A stretch of DNA of 64,000 bases from Monocercomonoides exilis (Eukaryota; Preaxostyla; Oxymonadida; Polymastigidae), in assembly GCA_001643675.2 (NCBI GenBank), contig LSRY02000008.1:1065501-1129500 (forward strand), written 5' to 3'. The position numbers were made by a program, and so were the translations under genes. The notes beneath the pieces were generated by a model that saw only the letters and a program-made list of their open reading frames with translations, was not told the DNA's origin and ran no database searches. Numbering within the stretch: the first letter of the stretch is position 1; each line of letters starts with the position of its first letter. This document shows, in pieces, positions 22,859 through 35,200 of the stretch.

Positions 22859-23640
22859 CCCTCCTCTCTCTTCTCTCTCTCTTTTTTTTTCCTCTTTCTT
22901 TCTTCATAGTTATTCAAGTCCAAAAAATCGTATTGAGTGCCTGAAACATCATAGCTCAGTTCGTTTTGTCTTCCTTCTCCCTTAATACGCGAAGCAGAAA
23001 CAGAAGAATGGCGCACCAGTGAAGAACAAGGTGGTGAATTTTCAATCAATTCTTGTTCTTCCATTGCATGTTGGTCTTTGCAGTTTTATTTTTGTTCTCT
23101 GTCAGCTCTTCAGCTTCTCTCTTTCTGAGATCAGATCCTCCAGCGACTCAAAGTTGATGAGCATTTCTCTGCCCCACTTCACTCCACAAACATGATTGAA
23201 TAAAATATCGATGCTGGAGTGAATTAGATATTCTGCGAAGAAATTTGAGATTGTTCTCTTTTAGAAGAAAAAAAGGAAGAAGAAGAGGAAGAAGAGGAAG
23301 AAGAAGAAGAAGAAGGAGAACAAGAAGATGAAAATGCAGAGGAAAAGAGATAAACCCGAGGCATGTCATGAGGAGCAAAAGAGTAGGAGTGATGAAGATG
23401 GAGATGATGACTTCATTTTCGATGAGAAAGATGATATAGATGAGAAGAATTGGAAGAAGGAAGGAAGAAATCAGTAATTGTGTTGTTGTGGTATTTGTTT
23501 GAGGAAGAAGGATGAAAATATATGTTAGAAGAAGAAGAGGAAGAAGAAGAAGAAGATAGTAACGAAGATGAAATTCCTGAAATTCCTAGATATTTTCCAT
23601 GTTTTTTCTGTTTGTTTGCATCATCATTCATTCTGTTTGA
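22855..23640 (-). CDS. Minus-strand coding segments, Ser-rich with a folded-looking block
   Basis: Between 23100 and 23262 a minus-strand frame reads NFFAEYLIHSSIDILFNHV followed by VKWGREMLINFESLEDLI, a non-repetitive helical block. Upstream is a Ser tract with SSKREQSQISSQNI and a TAA; downstream, frame 22855-23064 begins MEEQELIENSPPCSSLVRHS and ends Lys/Glu-rich. At least two frame changes are needed to join them, and one TGA (about 23420) interrupts an otherwise continuous Ser/His-rich frame. I do not recognise the protein. Confidence 0.4.
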
Positions 23641-23748
23641 AGATATATTGAAATTCTGCTTGTCTGGAGAAGGAAGAAGATGTGTTTCTTCTCTTTGAAA
23701 AGAGCGATGAGGAAAGGAAAAGATATTGGATTTGAGACGATCAGATGA

Positions 23749-23781
<33 letters not shown>

Positions 23782-24595
23782 TTGGTGGAAGTCAAAGGAG
23801 GTTTAGTAATGAAAGTGATCGAAGTTGCATTTGAACATGTTTCATCTGCTGCTTCTTTCTCCACATCCGAGGAAGAGGTAGCAAAAGAGAAAGATATTTG
23901 GACATAGCAACATTCAGTTGCCTCACAATCAACTGGCCGTGATGACGATCAGAAGGAAGATGATATAAAAGATGATGCTAATTCTTGCTGCTCCGTTCTT
24001 TCAGCAGCCGCTCCTTCAAATTGTTCAGATTTGTACGAATAAATTTGGTCATCCAATGGTCCTTTTAAAGATTCTATGGTTATCGTGTTTGCGTATCCTT
24101 TTCAGCATCTTCTTCCTTCTCTTTCACTCTCACTCTCTTCTTCTTCGTTTTCTTTTCTGACTTTTTCAAGTTCTTTGTTAATTTCTTTTCTTAATTCCTT
24201 TTATAACCTCCTTTCATCTGCTTTGATGGTAATTCACCTCAATCTCCCTCATTTCCTCGACCTCCTTCATCTTCCAAATCATCATTTCACCTCTTCATTT
24301 TCTCCTCTTTCTGTCCCTTTCGATCTGAGCACTCTACGAAATGAATCTGTATTCTTTTGATAAAAAAAAATTCATTTTTCCCTTTTGCCTCTGGCTCAGC
24401 AGAACTCTTCATCTGATGGCCAGCCCTTCTTCTGTGTGGATGAAGACATGGAGAATAGGAAGAAAGCAAACCAAGTGGAAAAGCTGAGGAAGGAGTAGGA
24501 GAAGAAGAATGAGTATGTTGCTGTTTATTCTGTGCCTGTGAATGAATAAGGAGTTGCAGTTGAGAAAAGCAGAAGAGGGAAAATGAGTTTCTCAA
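23628..24595 (-). CDS. Low-complexity minus-strand coding segments
   Basis: Frame 24287-24595 is Ser/Pro/Gln-rich (QAQNKQQHTHSSSPTP) and ends in a charged stretch. Around 24100-24200 a coiled coil (ELRKEINKELEKVRKENEEE) appears in another frame and leads, across a TGA, to YANTITIESLKGPLDDQIYS and then, across a second TGA, to the frame at 23628-23864. Plus-strand frames here are antisense shadows. The composition matches the other minus-strand genes of 11.5-25 kb. Function unknown. Confidence 0.35.
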
Positions 24596-24684
24596 AGCTG
24601 AGTAAAATCGAAGTTGGAAATCTGCACAAAGTTGCCTTTTTTGTCACTTTATGTATAAATCGAAAGAAATTGTCTCCGTTACAG

Positions 24685-25414
24685 TCATTTGTTTCCGTCT
24701 TTCATTCGCCTCGCTTTATTTTCTTTTAAGCTGTTTTTCTTTCTGTTCTCAAAAAGAAATGAAATATTTTCCTTTATATTTTCTGCAGTTGCATCTATTT
24801 TCAGCTTGCAATCACAGGGCAGGTGGAAGAGCGAACGAATAATAAACAGCAATAGCAGATACCAATAAAGCTCGCAGTTGATAATAACTTCTGAAATTTT
24901 TATAGAAAATTGAACTGCCATTTTTAAAATGCTGTTGTTGATGTAACAGATGCTTCTGCTTCTGCTTCTGCTGTTTCTATCGTGTTGGGAGTGATTTTTC
25001 TTGCTTGTCTGTTTTGTGTTCTCGTAATCATAGAAATCATCATATATGGCGTTTCTTTCTTCTTCAATTGAATCACACTTCATTTTCTCATCTTCTTCAT
25101 TCATTTCTCCGACTCTTTCTATTTCTCTCCCTTTTCTCGGAGCAAATTCTTGATCCTTCATCTTCATCTGCAAATTCAGCTGTTCTTCATTTGATCGATT
25201 GAACAGCAAATGGGAAGATCTGAACGTAAAACAACACATTGCTTCAAATTCAGTCGAAATTTTCAATACAAATTGGATAATGCATCAGAGATGATGATAT
25301 ATTGGAATGGGATGTGGAAGAAGAAGAAGCTGTAGAATAAGAAGAAGAAAAAGAAGAAGAAGACGAAGATTAAGAAGAAGATGAAGAAGAAGATATTGAA
25401 GTTTCAAATGCCAT
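24685..25414 (-). CDS. Protein with Ser tract, charged middle and one transmembrane segment
   Basis: Frame 24685-25266 (193 codons, ended by TGA) has a charged, Arg/Ser-rich middle (DRNSRSRSRSICYI) and one strongly hydrophobic segment (LYWYLLLLFIIRSLFHL), so it may be a single-pass membrane protein. An upstream frame starts with ATG at 25412-25414, MAFETS, followed by a Ser run with an internal TAA. A single-base shift near 25270 would join the two. The 5' end is close to the surface-protein gene at 25.7 kb. I do not recognise the family. Confidence 0.45.
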
Positions 25415-25718
25415 CTAATATTCAATGTCTGCCTCCTGCTTCAAATGTCCAACAAATTGATTTGCAAATCAAATTGTTATTCCATCAGAACATGACAATA
25501 ATTTTCCAAAAAATACTCAATGAATAGAAAGTGCCAAATCCATTTCTGTGAAAGTGACTTGTCTCTCTTTTCGGTTTAGCTGATTTCCTTGTCTTCCATG
25601 TGTAATTTTGTTAATCTTTAGCCATCTTCTCCTTATTTCATTCATCGACGTTGAGTAAAAGGCTATTAACATTTTCCAAAAAAAGAATCTCCAAAAGCAA
25701 TATCTTTTCGAGCAATGC

Positions 25719-26018
25719 TCAAAAAGAATAAATTTTATCAGATTCACTCAATTTTCGTTCATTCCATATCCCGAAGAAGGAAGAAGATGAAGACGAAAAA
25801 AATAAACCAAATACGGCTGTCAGCAATAAAATATGAAGAAAAAGATAAGCAGATATTGTAAATAAAATTCCTCTCTCTGTCGGAGTGGCTTGTGGTAAAA
25901 TTGAGCCAAATGAGAAGAAGTCTGTAGTATTTCCAGTAGAATGCTCAGCAAAACAAGAATCATCAAAATTAACAGTGCTATCGGAAAAAACATTTTGTGT
26001 GTTGAATGAAACAGTCAT
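25719..26018 (-). CDS. C-terminal part of a membrane-anchored surface protein
   Basis: This ORF of 99 residues has an extracellular-type Thr/Ser/Asn segment, a juxtamembrane stretch (ILPQATPTERGILFTI), one hydrophobic helix (LFLHILLLTAVFGLFF) and a short Ser-rich cytoplasmic tail, then TGA. The layout is that of the C-terminal anchor of protist surface proteins, and it would fit a beta-helix protein like the one at 45 kb, but no repeat domain is attached here. It is divergent from the USP-2 gene starting at 26271. An overlapping frame at 25517-25747 is less convincing. Confidence 0.45.
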   Translation of the reverse strand: MTVSFNTQNVFSDSTVNFDDSCFAEHSTGNTTDFFSFGSILPQATPTERGILFTISAYLFLHILLLTAVFGLFFSSSSSSFFGIWNERKLSESDKIYSF

Positions 26019-26270
26019 TGGGCATTGAAATGCTTCATTTGTGTGAGGCTCTCTTGTTGTTCAACTAATTCATATCAATAATCTTGTTGAATAATCTGAG
26101 GTTGAAAAGGAATGATGAATTCAGAAAATTTTCCGCATGAACACGCCTTTATGAATATAGTCATTTTTGAAAGAAATTGTTCTCTACACAAACAAGAAAT
26201 ATGGAAAAAAAAGTTCTTTATTTGAAAAATAAAAAATATAACGATCAAATCAGGCTTTTGTTTATCAAGA

Positions 26271-29200
26271 ATGAATCCTTTCAAAAGAAAACATAACGGA
26301 ATTGGAAAAAGGAGCATCAAACGGGATGTGAAAAATCTAGAAAATATTTTCGGAAAAATGTCTGAGAACCATGCAGAACTTGTTCTCGTATCATTTTTAC
26401 AATCTACGGAGCAAGGAAAAAAACTTTTGGAAACATTGTCCAAATCAAAAACATGTTTGTATATGTTTTATTATAGAATACAAAATTACTAATATTCAAA
26501 CATCATTTTTACAAATATATTTGAATTATTATATTTTCAACAGTTATACCAGAAGAACATTACAAAGAAACAGATCCTCACTTAGATTCAGTAAGCACTA
26601 AATCATTAACATCAGAATAAAGTCCAATTGCTTCTGTGCCAGCAACTTCGAATAATTCTGAATTATTATCATCAGATTTAAGTCCAATTGCTTCTGTGCC
26701 AGCAACTTCGAATAATTCTGAATTATTATCATCAGATTTAAGTCCAATTGCTTCTGTGCCAGCAACTTCGAATAATTCTGAATTATTATCATCAGATTTA
26801 AGTCCAATTGCTTCTGTGCCAGCAACTTCGAATAATTCTGAATTATTATCATCAGATTTAAGTCCAATTGCTTCTGTGCCAGCAACTTCGAATAATTCTG
26901 AATTATTATCATCAGATTTAAGTCCAATTGCTTCTGTGCCAGCAACTTCGAATAATTCTGAATTATTATCATCAGATTTAAGTCCAATTGCTTCTGTGCC
27001 AGCAACTTCGAATAATTCTGAATTATTATCATCAGATTTAAGTCCAATTGCTTCTGTGCCAGCAACTTCGAATAATTCTGAATTATTATCATCAGATTTA
27101 AGTCCAATTGCTTCTGTGCCAGCAACTTCGAATAATTCTGAATTATTATCATCAGATTTAAGTCCAATTGCTTCTGTGCCAGCAACTTCGAATAATTCTG
27201 AATTATTATCATCAGATTTAAGTCCAATTGCTTCTGTGCCAGCAACTTCGAATAATTCTGAATTATTATCATCAGATTTAAGTCCAATTGCTTCTGTGCC
27301 AGCAACTTCGAATAATTCTGAATTATTATCATCAGATTTAAGTCCAATTGCTTCTGTGCCAGCAACTTCGAATAATTCTGAATTATTATCATCAGATTTA
27401 AGTCCAATTGCTTCTGTGCCAGCAACTTCGAATAATTCTGAATTATTATCATCAGATTTAAGTCCAATTGCTTCTGTGCCAGCAACTTCGAATAATTCTG
27501 AATTATTATCATCAGATTTAAGTCCAATTGCTTCTGTGCCAGCAACTTCGAATAATTCTGAATTATTATCATCAGATTTAAGTCCAATTGCTTCTGTGCC
27601 AGCAACTTCGAATAATTCTGAATTATTATCATCAGATTTAAGTCCAATTGCTTCTGTGCCAGCAACTTCGAATAATTCTGAATTATTATCATCAGATTTA
27701 AGTCCAATTGCTTCTGTGCCAGCAACTTCGAATAATTCTGAATTATTATCATCAGATTTAAGTCCAATTGCTTCTGTGCCAGCAACTTCGAATAATTCTG
27801 AATTATTATCATCAGATTTAAGTCCAATTGCTTCTGTGCCAGCAACTTCGAATAATTCTGAATTATTATCATCAGATTTAAGTCCAATTGCTTCTGTGCC
27901 AGCAACTTCGAATAATTCTGAATTATTATCATCAGATTTAAGTCCAATTGCTTCTGTGCCAGCAACTTCGAATAATTCTGAATTATTATCATCAGATTTA
28001 AGTCCAATTGCTTCTGTGCCAGCAACTTCGAATAATTCTGAATTATTATCATCAGATTTAAGTCCAATTGCTTCTGTGCCAGCAACTTCGAATAATTCTG
28101 AATTATTATCATCAGATTTAAGTCCAATTGCTTCTGTGCCAGCAACTTCGAATAATTCTGAATTATTATCATCAGATTTAAGTCCAATTGCTTCTGTGCC
28201 AGCAACTTCGAATAATTCTGAATTATTATCATCAGATTTAAGTCCAATTGCTTCTGTGCCAGCAACTTCGAATAATTCTGAATTATTATCATCAGATTTA
28301 AGTCCAATTGCTTCTGTGCCAGCAACTTCGAATAATTCTGAATTATTATCATCAGATTTAAGTCCAATTGCTTCTGTGCCAGCAACTTCGAATAATTCTG
28401 AATTATTATCATCAGATTTAAGTCCAATTGCTTCTGTGCCAGCAACTTCGAATAATTCTGAATTATTATCATCAGATTTAAGTCCAATTGCTTCTGTGCC
28501 AGCAACTTCGAATAATTCTGAATTATTATCATCAGATTTAAGTCCAATTGCTTCTGTGCCAGCAACTTCGAATAATTCTGAATTATTATCATCAGATTTA
28601 AGTCCAATTGCTTCTGTGCCAGCAACTTCGAATAATTCTGAATTATTATCATCAGATTTAAGTCCAATTGCTTCTGTGCCAGCAACTTCGAATAATTCTG
28701 AATTATTATCATCAGATTTAAGTCCAATTGCTTCTGTGCCAGCAACTTCGAATAATTCTGAATTATTATCATCAGATTTAAGTCCAATTGCTTCTGTGCC
28801 AGCAACTTCGAATAATTCTGAATTATTATCATCAGATTTAAGTCCAATTGCTTCTGTGCCAGCAACTTCGAATAATTCTGAATTATTATCATCAGATTTA
28901 AGTCCAATTGCTTCTGTGCCAGCAACTTCGAATAATTCTGAATTATTATCATCAGATTTAAGTCCAATTGCTTCTGTGCCAGCAACTTCGAATAATTCTG
29001 AATTATTATCATCAGATTTAAGTCCAATTGCTTCTGTGCCAGCAACTTCGAATAATTCTGAATTATTATCATCAGATTTAAGTCCAATTGCTTCTGTGCC
29101 AGCAACTTCGAATAATTCTGAATTATTATCATCAGATTTAAGTCCAATTGCTTCTGTGCCAGCAACTTCGAATAATTCTGAATTATTATCATCAGATTTA

Positions 29201-32200
29201 AGTCCAATTGCTTCTGTGCCAGCAACTTCGAATAATTCTGAATTATTATCATCAGATTTAAGTCCAATTGCTTCTGTGCCAGCAACTTCGAATAATTCTG
29301 AATTATTATCATCAGATTTAAGTCCAATTGCTTCTGTGCCAGCAACTTCGAATAATTCTGAATTATTATCATCAGATTTAAGTCCAATTGCTTCTGTGCC
29401 AGCAACTTCGAATAATTCTGAATTATTATCATCAGATTTAAGTCCAATTGCTTCTGTGCCAGCAACTTCGAATAATTCTGAATTATTATCATCAGATTTA
29501 AGTCCAATTGCTTCTGTGCCAGCAACTTCGAATAATTCTGAATTATTATCATCAGATTTAAGTCCAATTGCTTCTGTGCCAGCAACTTCGAATAATTCTG
29601 AATTATTATCATCAGATTTAAGTCCAATTGCTTCTGTGCCAGCAACTTCGAATAATTCTGAATTATTATCATCAGATTTAAGTCCAATTGCTTCTGTGCC
29701 AGCAACTTCGAATAATTCTGAATTATTATCATCAGATTTAAGTCCAATTGCTTCTGTGCCAGCAACTTCGAATAATTCTGAATTATTATCATCAGATTTA
29801 AGTCCAATTGCTTCTGTGCCAGCAACTTCGAATAATTCTGAATTATTATCATCAGATTTAAGTCCAATTGCTTCTGTGCCAGCAACTTCGAATAATTCTG
29901 AATTATTATCATCAGATTTAAGTCCAATTGCTTCTGTGCCAGCAACTTCGAATAATTCTGAATTATTATCATCAGATTTAAGTCCAATTGCTTCTGTGCC
30001 AGCAACTTCGAATAATTCTGAATTATTATCATCAGATTTAAGTCCAATTGCTTCTGTGCCAGCAACTTCGAATAATTCTGAATTATTATCATCAGATTTA
30101 AGTCCAATTGCTTCTGTGCCAGCAACTTCGAATAATTCTGAATTATTATCATCAGATTTAAGTCCAATTGCTTCTGTGCCAGCAACTTCGAATAATTCTG
30201 AATTATTATCATCAGATTTAAGTCCAATTGCTTCTGTGCCAGCAACTTCGAATAATTCTGAATTATTATCATCAGATTTAAGTCCAATTGCTTCTGTGCC
30301 AGCAACTTCGAATAATTCTGAATTATTATCATCAGATTTAAGTCCAATTGCTTCTGTGCCAGCAACTTCGAATAATTCTGAATTATTATCATCAGATTTA
30401 AGTCCAATTGCTTCTGTGCCAGCAACTTCGAATAATTCTGAATTATTATCATCAGATTTAAGTCCAATTGCTTCTGTGCCAGCAACTTCGAATAATTCTG
30501 AATTATTATCATCAGATTTAAGTCCAATTGCTTCTGTGCCAGCAACTTCGAATAATTCTGAATTATTATCATCAGATTTAAGTCCAATTGCTTCTGTGCC
30601 AGCAACTTCGAATAATTCTGAATTATTATCATCAGATTTAAGTCCAATTGCTTCTGTGCCAGCAACTTCGAATAATTCTGAATTATTATCATCAGATTTA
30701 AGTCCAATTGCTTCTGTGCCAGCAACTTCGAATAATTCTGAATTATTATCATCAGATTTAAGTCCAATTGCTTCTGTGCCAGCAACTTCGAATAATTCTG
30801 AATTATTATCATCAGATTTAAGTCCAATTGCTTCTGTGCCAGCAACTTCGAATAATTCTGAATTATTATCATCAGATTTAAGTCCAATTGCTTCTGTGCC
30901 AGCAACTTCGAATAATTCTGAATTATTATCATCAGATTTAAGTCCAATTGCTTCTGTGCCAGCAACTTCGAATAATTCTGAATTATTATCATCAGATTTA
31001 AGTCCAATTGCTTCTGTGCCAGCAACTTCGAATAATTCTGAATTATTATCATCAGATTTAAGTCCAATTGCTTCTGTGCCAGCAACTTCGAATAATTCTG
31101 AATTATTATCATCAGATTTAAGTCCAATTGCTTCTGTGCCAGCAACTTCGAATAATTCTGAATTATTATCATCAGATTTAAGTCCAATTGCTTCTGTGCC
31201 AGCAACTTCGAATAATTCTGAATTATTATCATCAGATTTAAGTCCAATTGCTTCTGTGCCAGCAACTTCGAATAATTCTGAATTATTATCATCAGATTTA
31301 AGTCCAATTGCTTCTGTGCCAGCAACTTCGAATAATTCTGAATTATTATCATCAGATTTAAGTCCAATTGCTTCTGTGCCAGCAACTTCGAATAATTCTG
31401 AATTATTATCATCAGATTTAAGTCCAATTGCTTCTGTGCCAGCAACTTCGAATAATTCTGAATTATTATCATCAGATTTAAGTCCAATTGCTTCTGTGCC
31501 AGCAACTTCGAATAATTCTGAATTATTATCATCAGATTTAAGTCCAATTGCTTCTGTGCCAGCAACTTCGAATAATTCTGAATTATTATCATCAGATTTA
31601 AGTCCAATTGCTTCTGTGCCAGCAACTTCGAATAATTCTGAATTATTATCATCAGATTTAAGTCCAATTGCTTCTGTGCCAGCAACTTCGAATAATTCTG
31701 AATTATTATCATCAGATTTAAGTCCAATTGCTTCTGTGCCAGCAACTTCGAATAATTCTGAATTATTATCATCAGATTTAAGTCCAATTGCTTCTGTGCC
31801 AGCAACTTCGAATAATTCTGAATTATTATCATCAGATTTAAGTCCAATTGCTTCTGTGCCAGCAACTTCGAATAATTCTGAATTATTATCATCAGATTTA
31901 AGTCCAATTGCTTCTGTGCCAGCAACTTCGAATAATTCTGAATTATTATCATCAGATTTAAGTCCAATTGCTTCTGTGCCAGCAACTTCGAATAATTCTG
32001 AATTATTATCATCAGATTTAAGTCCAATTGCTTCTGTGCCAGCAACTTCGAATAATTCTGAATTATTATCATCAGATTTAAGTCCAATTGCTTCTGTGCC
32101 AGCAACTTCGAATAATTCTGAATTATTATCATCAGATTTAAGTCCAATTGCTTCTGTGCCAGCAACTTCGAATAATTCTGAATTATTATCATCAGATTTA

Positions 32201-35200
32201 AGTCCAATTGCTTCTGTGCCAGCAACTTCGAATAATTCTGAATTATTATCATCAGATTTAAGTCCAATTGCTTCTGTGCCAGCAACTTCGAATAATTCTG
32301 AATTATTATCATCAGATTTAAGTCCAATTGCTTCTGTGCCAGCAACTTCGAATAATTCTGAATTATTATCATCAGATTTAAGTCCAATTGCTTCTGTGCC
32401 AGCAACTTCGAATAATTCTGAATTATTATCATCAGATTTAAGTCCAATTGCTTCTGTGCCAGCAACTTCGAATAATTCTGAATTATTATCATCAGATTTA
32501 AGTCCAATTGCTTCTGTGCCAGCAACTTCGAATAATTCTGAATTATTATCATCAGATTTAAGTCCAATTGCTTCTGTGCCAGCAACTTCGAATAATTCTG
32601 AATTATTATCATCAGATTTAAGTCCAATTGCTTCTGTGCCAGCAACTTCGAATAATTCTGAATTATTATCATCAGATTTAAGTCCAATTGCTTCTGTGCC
32701 AGCAACTTCGAATAATTCTGAATTATTATCATCAGATTTAAGTCCAATTGCTTCTGTGCCAGCAACTTCGAATAATTCTGAATTATTATCATCAGATTTA
32801 AGTCCAATTGCTTCTGTGCCAGCAACTTCGAATAATTCTGAATTATTATCATCAGATTTAAGTCCAATTGCTTCTGTGCCAGCAACTTCGAATAATTCTG
32901 AATTATTATCATCAGATTTAAGTCCAATTGCTTCTGTGCCAGCAACTTCGAATAATTCTGAATTATTATCATCAGATTTAAGTCCAATTGCTTCTGTGCC
33001 AGCAACTTCGAATAATTCTGAATTATTATCATCAGATTTAAGTCCAATTGCTTCTGTGCCAGCAACTTCGAATAATTCTGAATTATTATCATCAGATTTA
33101 AGTCCAATTGCTTCTGTGCCAGCAACTTCGAATAATTCTGAATTATTATCATCAGATTTAAGTCCAATTGCTTCTGTGCCAGCAACTTCGAATAATTCTG
33201 AATTATTATCATCAGATTTAAGTCCAATTGCTTCTGTGCCAGCAACTTCGAATAATTCTGAATTATTATCATCAGATTTAAGTCCAATTGCTTCTGTGCC
33301 AGCAACTTCGAATAATTCTGAATTATTATCATCAGATTTAAGTCCAATTGCTTCTGTGCCAGCAACTTCGAATAATTCTGAATTATTATCATCAGATTTA
33401 AGTCCAATTGCTTCTGTGCCAGCAACTTCGAATAATTCTGAATTATTATCATCAGATTTAAGTCCAATTGCTTCTGTGCCAGCAACTTCGAATAATTCTG
33501 AATTATTATCATCAGATTTAAGTCCAATTGCTTCTGTGCCAGCAACTTCGAATAATTCTGAATTATTATCATCAGATTTAAGTCCAATTGCTTCTGTGCC
33601 AGCAACTTCGAATAATTCTGAATTATTATCATCAGATTTAAGTCCAATTGCTTCTGTGCCAGCAACTTCGAATAATTCTGAATTATTATCATCAGATTTA
33701 AGTCCAATTGCTTCTGTGCCAGCAACTTCGAATAATTCTGAATTATTATCATCAGATTTAAGTCCAATTGCTTCTGTGCCAGCAACTTCGAATAATTCTG
33801 AATTATTATCATCAGATTTAAGTCCAATTGCTTCTGTGCCAGCAACTTCGAATAATTCTGAATTATTATCATCAGATTTAAGTCCAATTGCTTCTGTGCC
33901 AGCAACTTCGAATAATTCTGAATTATTATCATCAGATTTAAGTCCAATTGCTTCTGTGCCAGCAACTTCGAATAATTCTGAATTATTATCATCAGATTTA
34001 AGTCCAATTGCTTCTGTGCCAGCAACTTCGAATAATTCTGAATTATTATCATCAGATTTAAGTCCAATTGCTTCTGTGCCAGCAACTTCGAATAATTCTG
34101 AATTATTATCATCAGATTTAAGTCCAATTGCTTCTGTGCCAGCAACTTCGAATAATTCTGAATTATTATCATCAGATTTAAGTCCAATTGCTTCTGTGCC
34201 AGCAACTTCGAATAATTCTGAATTATTATCATCAGATTTAAGTCCAATTGCTTCTGTGCCAGCAACTTCGAATAATTCTGAATTATTATCATCAGATTTA
34301 AGTCCAATTGCTTCTGTGCCAGCAACTTCGAATAATTCTGAATTATTATCATCAGATTTAAGTCCAATTGCTTCTGTGCCAGCAACTTCGAATAATTCTG
34401 AATTATTATCATCAGATTTAAGTCCAATTGCTTCTGTGCCAGCAACTTCGAATAATTCTGAATTATTATCATCAGATTTAAGTCCAATTGCTTCTGTGCC
34501 AGCAACTTCGAATAATTCTGAATTATTATCATCAGATTTAAGTCCAATTGCTTCTGTGCCAGCAACTTCGAATAATTCTGAATTATTATCATCAGATTTA
34601 AGTCCAATTGCTTCTGTGCCAGCAACTTCGAATAATTCTGAATTATTATCATCAGATTTAAGTCCAATTGCTTCTGTGCCAGCAACTTCGAATAATTCTG
34701 AATTATTATCATCAGATTTAAGTCCAATTGCTTCTGTGCCAGCAACTTCGAATAATTCTGAATTATTATCATCAGATTTAAGTCCAATTGCTTCTGTGCC
34801 AGCAACTTCGAATAATTCTGAATTATTATCATCAGATTTAAGTCCAATTGCTTCTGTGCCAGCAACTTCGAATAATTCTGAATTATTATCATCAGATTTA
34901 AGTCCAATTGCTTCTGTGCCAGCAACTTCGAATAATTCTGAATTATTATCATCAGATTTAAGTCCAATTGCTTCTGTGCCAGCAACTTCGAATAATTCTG
35001 AATTATTATCATCAGATTTAAGTCCAATTGCTTCTGTGCCAGCAACTTCGAATAATTCTGAATTATTATCATCAGATTTAAGTCCAATTGCTTCTGTGCC
35101 AGCAACTTCGAATAATTCTGAATTATTATCATCAGATTTAAGTCCAATTGCTTCTGTGCCAGCAACTTCGAATAATTCTGAATTATTATCATCAGATTTA

